Source of the DNA: Prevotella sp. CAG:485
GTDB taxonomy: Bacteria > Bacteroidota > Bacteroidia > Bacteroidales > Muribaculaceae
Direction: 5' to 3'
Length of the DNA: 23,827 bases
NCBI GenBank assembly: GCA_000437495.1
Contig: FR897843.1
Span: forward strand, 57,753 to 81,579
Part shown: positions 1-8,764 of the stretch, in pieces
Position numbering within the stretch: the first letter of the stretch is position 1
Layout of the letters: every line of letters starts with the position of its first letter
Translations under genes and position numbers: made by a program
The notes under the pieces: generated by a model
The model's database searches: none
What the model saw: only the letters and a program-made list of their open reading frames with translations
Told to the model about the DNA's origin: nothing

Positions 1-25
1 GGGGGGGGGGAGAGAGGGAAGAGGG

Positions 26-3000
26 TTAGGGCACGAGCACCTTGGTGGTGGTGCGTCGGCCGTCGGGGTAAACGGAAACTTTGATGCAGAAGCCTTTGCG
101 GGCTGCAGGGAGTCGGGTGCCGTCGGGTGCATACCAGAGTATTGCCGCAGTCTGCCCGGCGATGTCAGCGTCAGCAGCACTCAGGCCTGAGGTGGCATTG
201 ACGGTGAGCAGGAAGGGTCGGTGGTAAGTGCCGAAGTTGGCATAAAGAGGATACGTCTGCCCTACGCTCAGATCGTTCCAGCGGCCGCGGCCGTCGGAGA
301 GGTTGAAGTGGTCGGACGACCAGCTGATGCCGTCGGGAGCAGCCAGGAAGAAGCGGCTCACCACATTATGGCGCGTGTTGCCGTCGGCCAGACGCAGCGC
401 CGAAGCGTAGAGCCGTGCCAGACTGTCGGTGGCAAACTCCTTCAGCACCGGATAGGTGTTGGGAGCCAGCTGAACGAAGTCGGCGCCGAGTCTGTCGGTG
501 CTGAAATCGCGCGTCATGATGGCGGTGGCGGCTGTGTCGAGTGGATAAGAGACCGCAGCGGCCATCTGCTTGTCGAAGTAGCTGTTGGTGTAGGAGACAT
601 ACGTAAGAGCTGCCGAAGCGCCGATGAGGTGGCCGCAGGTGCTTTCGTTGCCACTCTCCAGACACGTTACGCTGCCCACATTATACGAGTCTTTCACCGA
701 TGTGCCCTGACCCGAGGCAGACCCTTTTACGGCCAGTCCTACCAGACCGCCGGCACATTTATAGGCACTGACGTCGCCGACATTATACACCGAGCTGAGC
801 TTGACATTGCCGCCACCCAGGATGCCGCCGATGTTATAATTGGTAGTGGCCGTGGTGCCCAGACTCTGCACAGAGCCGGTGTTGAAGCTGCGCGAGATGG
901 CCGCTTTCACAGTCGTTGTGCTGAGGGTGGTGCCTCCCAGACCGCCGGCGGTGTATTTGTCGGCGGTAACACTGCCTGAGTTGCAGCAGAGGTCCATTTG
1001 GCCAATGAAACCGCCGGCGATGCCGCCCACATAGATTGCGCCCTTGACGGGAGCCGAGTTGCGGCACTGCGAGATGAGCGTTTCAGAGCTTACGTTGCCG
1101 CCGATGCCGCCGGCGTAGTTACCTTTGGCAGTAACCGGAGCGTAGTTGGAGGCGTGCGAGAGAGTGCCGTAAGAGCCCATCTGGCCCACTATGCCGCCGC
1201 TATAGTTGCCGCCGGCCTGGATGACGCCGTGGTTCTCGAGATGAGAGAGCGTGTTGGCGGTGGAGTCGGTGGCGGCGATGAGATTGCCGATGATGCCGCC
1301 GGCATGCGTTGTTGTGGCGGTGATGTTGCCGTAATTGACGCTGTTGACCACCGACACCGGAGCGCGGTAAGAATTGCCCACGATGCCACCGGCCCAAGTC
1401 TTGCCTGAGGTTACGTCGCCATAGTTGACACAATGGCTGAGAGGCGCCGAGGCAAACAGATAACCGGCGATGCCGCCTGCCGCACCCGCCTGCGACGTTA
1501 CGTCGCCACGGTTTTCGCAGCTGTCGATGGGGAAGGTGTAGGTGTGATAGCCCACGATGCCGCCGGCGTAAGTGCTGACGGAGGAGATGTTGCCGTGGTT
1601 GACGCAATTGCTGATAGCCACACGCCCAGAGCCTATGATGCCGCCGGCACTACGTTCGCCGGAGACTATGGTGCCGTGGTTTTCGCAGCCCCTGATGAGG
1701 CCGCCGATGTCGGAGCCGTTGCCACCGGCTATGCCGCCGGCCTGACCCTGGTCAGAGGTGATGGCGCCGTAGTTCTGACAGTTGAGGAACCGGCCACCGG
1801 CCACTACGTAACCCGCCATGCCGCCGGCGTAGGTGTATGCTGACTGCACCGTGGCCTTGTTGACACAGTGTTCAATGACACCGGCGTTGCGACCGGCCAC
1901 CATACCCACGTTGCTGTAACCCTTTGCCGAGCTTGTGCCGTCGATGACAAGGTCTTGCACGCGGCCCTCGCTGCCGAGGGAGGCGAAGAGACCGGCATTA
2001 CTGACCGTGGTGAAGATGCTGATGTTGCTGAACGAGTGGTTGTTGCCCCGGAGTGTGCCCCGGAAAGGCGTAACACCGTCGCCCAGAGGCGCCAGCGTGC
2101 TGCCGCCGAAGTCAATGTTTTTGGTAACGCTGAATGACTCGTCGCGGAAGTCGATATTGTTCTCAGCGGCATACGCCAGGAGCGTGTTCCAGTCGGCAGC
2201 CGCTTCAATGAGCCACGGATTCTGCGCCGAGCCGTCGCCCTTTGCCAGGATAGCGCCCGGAGCGAAGAGCGGGATGACCTTTTCCATACCGGCGGAAACG
2301 ATGCGCAGCGTGTCGGAGACAGCTCGCACACCGGACGGAACGGCAAGAGTGTTCCGGCTGACCGAGAGCTTGCCCTGCGCAAGAGAGAGAGCAGCCCCTT
2401 CGGGACAGGAGATTTGAGCGGCACGACGCATGGCGAAGCGAGTATCTGTGCGACCTTCAGTGCTGAAATCCACATGCGTGGAGGCGTTGAAGATGGCCTG
2501 CTTCAGATTTTGGAAAGCGGCGAGCATGGGGAAGCGGCCCTTTGCGGCGCACCAGAGCGGTGCGTCGAGACCCTTAGGCAGCGAGCCGGAAACGAGGATG
2601 GCCGTATTCAGCCCTGTAACGCCCGTGAGCGACATATTTTCACCGTCGGTGTCGGAAGTATGCTGGGCATCATAAAAGACGTTCTGAAGCGAATTTTCTG
2701 CGCCGAACTGACGACCCGTTACAGCGCCCTGCGTGCCGGCCACTTCGCTGTGGAAGACGATGCCCGTGGCGAGGGTGTTGGTGATGACGCCCTCCTCCAT
2801 ATTCTCGCCCGTTATTGCGCCTGCAATCTGACGCGCTTTGACGGAGCCGGCGCCGAGGCAGTTGGTGATGACGCCGTAGTTGAGACCCGCCAGACCGCCG
2901 GCAATGCCGGTGGCGCCGATGACGGGTGAATAATTGCTGATGCTGTCGTTGAGGACGAAGCCGTCGTTCTGACAGTCCTCCATGCGGCCGGCGTTGATGC

Positions 3001-6000
3001 CGGCGAGGCCACCTACCACCTGACGGCCACCCTTGACGGCGGCGCCGTTGTAGCAGTTGCGGAGAATGCCTGTGGCGAGGTTTGCGGCCACCAGACCGCC
3101 CGTTTCGTTGTAGAGACCGGTAACGGGAGCGAAGTTACGGCAGTTCTCCACCAAACCGGCGTTCTGGCTGATGAGCGGGGCCACATGCGAGCCGGCTGTA
3201 ACGGAGCAAGAGGCGTCGATGGTGAGGTTGCGCACCTCGGCCTGCTCGCCGGTATAGAGGAAGAAGCCGACCATATAGCTCGACGAGAGAGGCACCGTGG
3301 CGGTACCGTTCTGCAGGCCGCAGCGGTCGATAATCCAGTTTTTGATGACATGGCCGTTGCCGTCGAAGATGCCGTTGAAAGCATTCTGCGTGCCCACAGC
3401 CGAGATGCCGATGAAGTTATCCACGCCTGTGAGGTCGAGGTCGGCCATGAGGCGGAAATGCGTGCCGGTATAGCGGATGTTCTGCTTGTCAACGGCATTG
3501 CTGATTTTCAGAATATCCTTTAACGAGCGGACGAGATAAGGAGAGTCGGCTGTGCCTTCGCCGTCAAACTCCTTGGGAAGCACCTTGAGGAAGGCCAGTT
3601 TGTGGTGATTGCCCACAGTGGCTACCAGAGTGTCTGTGGCAGCCGAGGTGGCCGAGATAATGGCCTTGCCATCCTGAATCTTCATGCCGTGGCCCTCTTT
3701 GAGGAACTTTCCGGCCACTAAGAAATGCCAGTCGGCGCGCTGATGGTCGGTGAGGGTAACGGCATGACGGACGGCGGTTACATCGTCGGCCTCGTCGAGG
3801 ATGAAGGGGAGGCTGTGGAGGATGCCCTGGTCGGTTTCGGCAAAGGCTTTGACCACGGGATAGCGGCCGGCGGCGAATTGCCACGACTGCGTGTTGAAGC
3901 CCTCTATGGGTGTGCCGTTGGTGAGAGCGGCAATGGTGCGGCCACCCTGCTGAGAGCCGCGCGAGGAGGTCTGTGTGCCGAAGTAGCAGTTGGTGAGGGT
4001 GAACTGCTCCAGCTCGGAGCCTGTGAACTCATTCTTCTGCAGCTCTGCCGGACAGTCTATGATGCCTGTTACCAGAGAGTTGGCAAACGAAGGGGTGTCT
4101 GTGCCGCTGCCGGTGCGTTTCACTAACTTGGCGGCCAGGCCGGCAACCATCTGTGCGTCGGTGGCGCTGATGCGACCTGAGAAATGACAGTCGGTGGCGT
4201 GGGCTGCCGAGAAGAGACCGGCAATGCCGCCCACCGCAGTGGTGTTGTTGCTCACCGATTTGGAATAGATGTAACCGTGGTTTGCGCAGGCGCTCACCGA
4301 GGCCATCTGCATATAACCGGCAATGCCGCCGATGGTGGAGCTGCCGAGCTTGTCGGTTACGGTACCGGCGAAGAGACAATCGCGCACCACTACGGTGTCG
4401 CCTGCCACAGAGCCGGCGATGCCGCCCACTATGCCCGATTTGAGCTTGAGGGTGATGTCAGCCTCGGAATAGGCGTTATAGATATGGCCGTTGGAAGCGC
4501 CCACAATGCCGCCCAGAAAGGAGTTGGCACTGACGCTGCCGCTGCACCATACGTTGTCGATGATGCCGGTGGAGGAACCCACAACGCCGCCAACGTATGA
4601 CGTGGAACCGGAGATGTCGGCACCCTGCACTTTTACATTGCGAATAATGCCGGCTGACTGAGCTGCCGCCGTGCCTGTATAGGTCTTGGTTGAGCTGAGC
4701 GTGGGGTTGATGAAAGTGAGGTTGAGGAGTGCGGCCTGCTTGCCCATGATGCCGAAGAGACCGGTATTTTGATTGTCGCGGCGGTTGACGGTGAGATTGC
4801 TGATGGAGTGTCCGTTGCCGTCATAGATGCCGCAGAAGGTTGACGAGGTGGCTATGCCGATAGGCTCGAAGTTCTGCACCTCGGCCATGTCAATGTCGGC
4901 CGTCTGGCGGAAGTATTTGCCCTCGAAGGCCTTCTTCGACACGGTGTATTTGGTGTTGTGGTTCACGGCCTTGGAGAGCGACTGCAGGTCGGCTGCCGAG
5001 GTTACCAGATATGGGTCCTGAGCGGTGCCTGAGCCCGAGAGAGCCAGGTCAACGGAGAAGGGAGCGAAAGGCTCGGGCATCTTTATGGTGGAGTGCGACA
5101 GAAGTTCGTAGATGGCACTCACCGAGGTTGATGAGGAAACGGCCCAGCGGTTGAAGGTAATCACTGAATCGGCGTACTGACCCGGGACGCCGGTGGTGGC
5201 GAGCTTCAGCGATGTGGGCGACACGTAGTTGTTGACGGCGTAGTTATAGAATGTGAGCGTGGAACCCGACGAGCTTTTGCCGTATGCCAAGGGGGAGCGG
5301 GCGGCATTCACCGAGCCGTCGGAATTGAGGGTGAGCACCACGTCAGCACCATAGTTATAGAAGTTCTTGACCAGGATGTGTGTGTCGTTTTCGCGGAACA
5401 CAGCCACCGGATATGACCTTACTGAATCGGCGTCAGTCTTGGTCTGCGAGTAATCGGTCATCACGCCGCGGGCCGGATAGAGAATCTCACGGTAACGGAT
5501 GGTGGAGAGACCCTTGTTCTGACCCGAGAGGATGAAGGCGCCCCAGTTGCCGGTTTGCATAATGCCGTCGGCGTTGACGGTGAATTCAATATCGGCATCG
5601 GGGTAATAGACCTTTTTGTCAATGTCCACGCGCACGCAGAAGAAATCGCCGTATTCGGGGTCGTTGAAGAGGAACTGCGAAGGCACGGAGAGGATTCCTG
5701 TCTGAGCATTATAGCGGCCGTGAACGGCTGTGCCTTTGCCCATCAGATTGACAATGCTCACTGAATCGCCGCTCAGGGGGGCGATGTCTGTCCAGTAAGT
5801 GGCATGGGCGTTATTGGTGGTATAGCCGTAAGTGAGGTATTTGCCTTTGAGCTGTGCGGCTGAGGCGGGACGCGCCTCTCTGGCAGGCGAAACCGGCGCG
5901 GAAAGGGCATCGGCAGCCGTAAAGGCCCGCATCTCGGGAGGTGGCGCCACAGCCCCCGCAGGCAACGGCTGTGCCCACAGCGATGCCGCAACAAACGGCA

Positions 6001-6040
6001 GCGCAAGAAGTAGGGTAAGAGTGGTTAAGAGTTTTTTCAT
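26..6040 (-). CDS. Giant secreted GLUG-repeat surface protein, three-module
   Basis: A 2004-residue exported protein. Residues 1-24 form a signal peptide (basic start, hydrophobic core LLTTLTLLLALPFVAA, end near WAQ). After an N-terminal domain (to about residue 330) come three modules of one design, starting near residues 335, 823 and 1267. Each begins with a G(S/E/D)GTAxxPYLV-like strand and a D-G-N-G/N-N-H-x-[FI] turn. Arrays of GLUG-type repeats follow (cores GGIVG, GGIAG, GGMAG; about 14 in module three, each 30-45 residues), and each module closes with a GRYPVxxAF-like segment and an Ig-like stretch. GLUG arrays are predicted to fold as right-handed beta-helices, often in adhesins. The tail (GTRLPAARKG, then KVLVP) resembles a short Por-type C-terminal domain. 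Substrate is unknown. The ATG at 6040 fits the signal peptide and the promoter 25 bases upstream. Open frames on the other strand here are shadows. Confidence 0.85.
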   Translation of the reverse strand: MKKLLTTLTLLLALPFVAASLWAQPLPAGAVAPPPEMRAFTAADALSAPVSPAREARPASAAQLKGKYLTYGYTTNNAHATYWTDIAPLSGDSVSIVNLMGKGTAVHGRYNAQTGILSVPSQFLFNDPEYGDFFCVRVDIDKKVYYPDADIEFTVNADGIMQTGNWGAFILSGQNKGLSTIRYREILYPARGVMTDYSQTKTDADSVRSYPVAVFRENDTHILVKNFYNYGADVVLTLNSDGSVNAARSPLAYGKSSSGSTLTFYNYAVNNYVSPTSLKLATTGVPGQYADSVITFNRWAVSSSTSVSAIYELLSHSTIKMPEPFAPFSVDLALSGSGTAQDPYLVTSAADLQSLSKAVNHNTKYTVSKKAFEGKYFRQTADIDMAEVQNFEPIGIATSSTFCGIYDGNGHSISNLTVNRRDNQNTGLFGIMGKQAALLNLTFINPTLSSTKTYTGTAAAQSAGIIRNVKVQGADISGSTSYVGGVVGSSTGIIDNVWCSGSVSANSFLGGIVGASNGHIYNAYSEADITLKLKSGIVGGIAGSVAGDTVVVRDCLFAGTVTDKLGSSTIGGIAGYMQMASVSACANHGYIYSKSVSNNTTAVGGIAGLFSAAHATDCHFSGRISATDAQMVAGLAAKLVKRTGSGTDTPSFANSLVTGIIDCPAELQKNEFTGSELEQFTLTNCYFGTQTSSRGSQQGGRTIAALTNGTPIEGFNTQSWQFAAGRYPVVKAFAETDQGILHSLPFILDEADDVTAVRHAVTLTDHQRADWHFLVAGKFLKEGHGMKIQDGKAIISATSAATDTLVATVGNHHKLAFLKVLPKEFDGEGTADSPYLVRSLKDILKISNAVDKQNIRYTGTHFRLMADLDLTGVDNFIGISAVGTQNAFNGIFDGNGHVIKNWIIDRCGLQNGTATVPLSSSYMVGFFLYTGEQAEVRNLTIDASCSVTAGSHVAPLISQNAGLVENCRNFAPVTGLYNETGGLVAANLATGILRNCYNGAAVKGGRQVVGGLAGINAGRMEDCQNDGFVLNDSISNYSPVIGATGIAGGLAGLNYGVITNCLGAGSVKARQIAGAITGENMEEGVITNTLATGIVFHSEVAGTQGAVTGRQFGAENSLQNVFYDAQHTSDTDGENMSLTGVTGLNTAILVSGSLPKGLDAPLWCAAKGRFPMLAAFQNLKQAIFNASTHVDFSTEGRTDTRFAMRRAAQISCPEGAALSLAQGKLSVSRNTLAVPSGVRAVSDTLRIVSAGMEKVIPLFAPGAILAKGDGSAQNPWLIEAAADWNTLLAYAAENNIDFRDESFSVTKNIDFGGSTLAPLGDGVTPFRGTLRGNNHSFSNISIFTTVSNAGLFASLGSEGRVQDLVIDGTSSAKGYSNVGMVAGRNAGVIEHCVNKATVQSAYTYAGGMAGYVVAGGRFLNCQNYGAITSDQGQAGGIAGGNGSDIGGLIRGCENHGTIVSGERSAGGIIGSGRVAISNCVNHGNISSVSTYAGGIVGYHTYTFPIDSCENRGDVTSQAGAAGGIAGYLFASAPLSHCVNYGDVTSGKTWAGGIVGNSYRAPVSVVNSVNYGNITATTTHAGGIIGNLIAATDSTANTLSHLENHGVIQAGGNYSGGIVGQMGSYGTLSHASNYAPVTAKGNYAGGIGGNVSSETLISQCRNSAPVKGAIYVGGIAGGFIGQMDLCCNSGSVTADKYTAGGLGGTTLSTTTVKAAISRSFNTGSVQSLGTTATTNYNIGGILGGGNVKLSSVYNVGDVSAYKCAGGLVGLAVKGSASGQGTSVKDSYNVGSVTCLESGNESTCGHLIGASAALTYVSYTNSYFDKQMAAAVSYPLDTAATAIMTRDFSTDRLGADFVQLAPNTYPVLKEFATDSLARLYASALRLADGNTRHNVVSRFFLAAPDGISWSSDHFNLSDGRGRWNDLSVGQTYPLYANFGTYHRPFLLTVNATSGLSAADADIAGQTAAILWYAPDGTRLPAARKGFCIKVSVYPDGRRTTTKVLVP

Positions 6041-6065
6041 GTCTTGACTGTAGAGGTTTGGTGCA

Positions 6066-6073
6066 CAAAAGTA
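6066..6073 (-). promoter_or_regulatory. Bacteroidetes-type -7 box for the GLUG gene
   Basis: The minus strand reads TACTTTTG, a match to the Bacteroidetes -7 consensus TAnnTTTG. It lies 25 bases before the ATG at 6040, giving a short leader. No clear -33 element was seen. Confidence 0.6.
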
Positions 6074-6190
6074 ATACTTAAAATCTGAATATGCCGAAAA
6101 AGGCGTACAGATAATTTGCAGAAATCGCCCAAAGAGGGGGCGGAAGGCACACGGAGAGCATATACTATTCCTTTTTCAAAAAAATTTTAG

Positions 6191-6198
6191 TAACTTTG
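6191..6198 (+). promoter_or_regulatory. Bacteroidetes-type -7 box for upp operon
   Basis: TAACTTTG followed by CA is an exact TAnnTTTG match. It sits 21 bases before the ATG at 6220, behind an AT-rich stretch. Its position rules out the earlier in-frame TTG at 6196, which would lie inside the promoter box, and supports the ATG at 6220 as the upp start. Confidence 0.75.
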
Positions 6199-6219
6199 CA
6201 GGCGAAGAGAAATCATGCC

Positions 6220-6879
6220 ATGATAGAGATAATAAATTTTGACGACCGGCCGAGTCTGGTGAGCGTCTATATGTCGGAATTACGCGATGTTACGGTGCAG
6301 AAAGACCCGCTGCGTTTCCGCACCAATCTTGAGCGCATAGGCCAGATAATGGCATACGAAATCAGCCGTCGCATGGAGTACAGGGCCTGCGAGGTAACCA
6401 CTCCGTTGGGCACAGCCACTTGCCACAAACCGGCCGCAGAGCCTGTATTAGCCACCATAATGCGTGCCGGAATACCGTTTCATCAGGGCTTTCTGAGTTA
6501 TTTCGATTATGCGGAGAATGCTTTTGTGAGTGCCTACCGGCGCTACAAGGAGAAGGGCGACAGATTCGATGTGCTGATAGAGTATCTTGCCTCGCCCGAC
6601 ATCGAAGGCAAGACGCTGATTATTGCCGACCCGATGCTGGCCACGGGTGCAAGCATGGAACTGGCATACAAGGCTTTGCTGAGCAAGGGTGAGCCGGCGC
6701 ATATCCATGTGGCATCGGTGATAGCCTCGCGGCAGGCTGTGGATTACATCTGCAGCGTTTTCCCGCAGGAGAAGACCACGGTGTGGTGCGGCGCCATAGA
6801 CGCTGAAATAAACGCTCATTCATACATCATACCGGGCCTGGGCGACGCCGGAGACCTGGCTTACGGCAAAAAACTCTGA
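6220..6879 (+). CDS. upp: Uracil phosphoribosyltransferase
   Basis: Converts uracil and PRPP to UMP and pyrophosphate in pyrimidine salvage; cytosolic. The 219-residue product has the usual family length. The PRPP-binding loop is ADPMLATGAS at residues 136-145, and the uracil-binding C-terminus is YIIPGLGDAGDLAYG at 202-216, both close to the family signatures. RAGIPFHQGF (82-91) is the other conserved block. The start is the ATG at 6220 because the longer frame would begin at a TTG inside the promoter. It is first in a run of same-strand genes; recF begins 7 bases after its stop. Confidence 0.93.
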   Translation: MIEIINFDDRPSLVSVYMSELRDVTVQKDPLRFRTNLERIGQIMAYEISRRMEYRACEVTTPLGTATCHKPAAEPVLATIMRAGIPFHQGFLSYFDYAENAFVSAYRRYKEKGDRFDVLIEYLASPDIEGKTLIIADPMLATGASMELAYKALLSKGEPAHIHVASVIASRQAVDYICSVFPQEKTTVWCGAIDAEINAHSYIIPGLGDAGDLAYGKKL

Positions 6880-6886
6880 GGCTGTC

Positions 6887-7981
6887 ATGCTTCTGCGCAG
6901 TGCCGAGATACTCAATTTCAAAAATATAGCCGAGGCAAGAATAGACTTCTCGCCCAAGGTGAACTGTGTGTTGGGCCGCAATGCCATGGGCAAGAGCAAT
7001 CTGCTTGAGGCAGTGCATTTCATGAGCTTTCTGCGCGGCTTCCGCACGCTGCCCGATGCCGAATATCTGCGCCACACCACCGACACGGCTCTACTGAAGG
7101 GTGAATATGTGTCGGACGGGGGTGTGAGCTGCAACCTGTCGGTGGGATTCACGCGCGGCAAGCGCAAATCTGTGCGTGCCGACGGCAAGGAGTACAAGCG
7201 TGTGGCGTTGCACATTGGGCGTCTGCCGTTGGTATTGGTGGCTCCGCAAGACACGGCCATAGTGCAGGGAGCGGGTCAGGAACGGCGGCGCTTCATGGAC
7301 ATGGTGATTTCGCAGGCTGACGGGGCTTATCTGCAGCACCTGATGCGCTACACGCGTTCGCTGGAGAGCCGTAACCGCATGCTGCGGTCGGGCATCCGCG
7401 ACTCGCTGCTGTTTGAGAGCGTGGAACAGCCTCTGTGTGAGGCTGCGGCAGCCATCTACGACACGCGCCGGAAATGGGCCGAGGCTCTGGCACCTATCTT
7501 CGCTGGTTATCACAGGGAGCTGAGCGCCGGTGCCGACGATGTGCAGATACATTACCGCTCGGCCCTTGCCGACTGCCCCATGGCGGAGCTGTTGGAGGCC
7601 AACCGGCAGCGCGACGCGCTGTTAGGCTACACCTCGGCAGGTGTTCACCGCGATGACCTGGAAACGACTTTGGGCAGTCATGCGCTGCGCAGTGTGGGTA
7701 GTCAGGGGCAGCTGAAGACGTTCACCGTGGCGCTGAAGTTGGCCGTGTTCGACTATCTGCGTCAGACGGGCGGCGAGACGCCTCTGTTGCTGCTCGACGA
7801 CATATTCGATAAACTCGACGCCTCGCGCGTGGAGCATATTCTTCATGTGGTTGGTCCGGCCTCGGGCTTCGGCCAGATTTTCATCACCGACACCAACCGC
7901 GAACATCTTGACCGCATATTGGCAGGCATCGACGGGCATCTGCTTCTGCAGGCCGACAACGGCGCCTTCACACCACTCTGA
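6887..7981 (+). CDS. recF: DNA replication and repair protein RecF
   Basis: SMC-like ABC ATPase that helps RecO/RecR load RecA at gapped DNA. The 364-residue product has family-typical length. The Walker A motif is GRNAMGKS at residues 30-37 (Ala-Met where most RecF proteins have Gly and a variable residue). The ABC signature region is GSQGQLKTF, and Walker B is LLLLDD at about 300-305, followed by IFDKLD. The C-terminus carries the ITDTN segment typical of RecF. It lies 7 bases after upp and 4 bases before the DUF721 gene, so co-transcription is likely. Confidence 0.95.
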   Translation: MLLRSAEILNFKNIAEARIDFSPKVNCVLGRNAMGKSNLLEAVHFMSFLRGFRTLPDAEYLRHTTDTALLKGEYVSDGGVSCNLSVGFTRGKRKSVRADGKEYKRVALHIGRLPLVLVAPQDTAIVQGAGQERRRFMDMVISQADGAYLQHLMRYTRSLESRNRMLRSGIRDSLLFESVEQPLCEAAAAIYDTRRKWAEALAPIFAGYHRELSAGADDVQIHYRSALADCPMAELLEANRQRDALLGYTSAGVHRDDLETTLGSHALRSVGSQGQLKTFTVALKLAVFDYLRQTGGETPLLLLDDIFDKLDASRVEHILHVVGPASGFGQIFITDTNREHLDRILAGIDGHLLLQADNGAFTPL

Positions 7982-7985
7982 AGCC

Positions 7986-8276
7986 ATGAAACGCACTGAA
8001 CCTCAACGTCTGTCGGCGGTAATAGACCGCATCATAGAAGTGCAGGACATGAGCCCGCGCATGGCCGAACGGCGCGCTGTGGCGCTGTGGAAGGATGTGG
8101 TGGGTGAGGTGCTGGCAAATCACGCCGAAGCGGTGGAGGCATCGCACCGGGTGCTGACGCTGCGCTGCGACATACCTGTGGTGCGCCAGGAGGTGATGAT
8201 ACATTCGGGCGCGCTTATTCAACGGCTCAACACGCTGTGCGGCCGCGAGGTCATTGATAAAATACGTTTTATATGA
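7986..8276 (+). CDS. DUF721 / DciA-like protein
   Basis: A 96-residue protein of the DUF721 (DciA) type. The pattern is an N-terminal helix (LSAVIDRIIEVQDMSPRMAE), then VALWKDVVGEVLANHA, then a small beta domain with LTLRCDIPVVRQEVMIHSGALI. The DUF721 family includes DciA, the replicative helicase loader of many bacteria lacking DnaC/DnaI; whether this short member loads DnaB is inference. I chose the ATG at 7986, 4 bases after the recF stop, because the longer upstream frame lies inside recF. The stop overlaps the next start as ATGA, suggesting translational coupling. The recF neighbourhood fits a replication role. Confidence 0.75.
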   Translation: MKRTEPQRLSAVIDRIIEVQDMSPRMAERRAVALWKDVVGEVLANHAEAVEASHRVLTLRCDIPVVRQEVMIHSGALIQRLNTLCGREVIDKIRFI

Positions 8277-8728
8277 ACCGCAAACCGGAATTTCATTTCG
8301 ACCGCAGTCTGTATCACTCCACAGCGGATGTGCAGATTCGCTTCAACGACATAGACATACTGGGCCATCTCAACAATGTGGTCTATTTTTCGCTTTTCGA
8401 CACCGCCAAGGCCCAATACCTGCATCAGGTAATGGAGGGCAACATTGACTGGCGGCGCGTGGAGACAGTGATAGCCAACATCGACTGCTCGTTCATAGCC
8501 TCAGCCTACTACGGCGAGCCTATAACCATCTACACACGCTGCTGTGAGATGGGTCAGAAGGCTTTCACTCTGGAGCAGGTGATGCTCAACAGCGACACCA
8601 ACGAGATAAAGGCCGTATGCCGCACTGTGATGGTGAGCTATGACCCCGACAGGGGCACAACGGTGGAGATTTCAGACCGCGCCCGCCGAGGCATCGAGAA
8701 TCTGGAACAACGGGCTTTTCCCTGCTGA
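8273..8728 (+). CDS. Acyl-CoA thioesterase, 4HBT hotdog family
   Basis: A 151-residue single hotdog-fold protein. The N-terminal block RFNDIDILGHLNNVVYF (residues 23-39) is the hallmark of 4-hydroxybenzoyl-CoA/YbgC-type thioesterases, with candidate catalytic Asp26/Asp28 and the conserved GH-x-NN. Members hydrolyse acyl-CoA thioesters in the cytosol; the substrate cannot be told from sequence. The ATG overlaps the stop of the preceding DUF721 gene by 4 bases, so translation is probably coupled. A 36-base gap separates it from the isomerase gene downstream. Confidence 0.85.
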   Translation: MNRKPEFHFDRSLYHSTADVQIRFNDIDILGHLNNVVYFSLFDTAKAQYLHQVMEGNIDWRRVETVIANIDCSFIASAYYGEPITIYTRCCEMGQKAFTLEQVMLNSDTNEIKAVCRTVMVSYDPDRGTTVEISDRARRGIENLEQRAFPC

Positions 8729-8764
8729 CCTCACACGCAATCATTCAACTCAAAAAGACTTACC

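Noticed and set aside
221..979. Long plus-strand open frame (252 aa) and other frames opposite the GLUG gene
   Set aside because: They lie inside the real GC-rich minus-strand gene, have no family motifs, and arise from the repeated GLUG codons.
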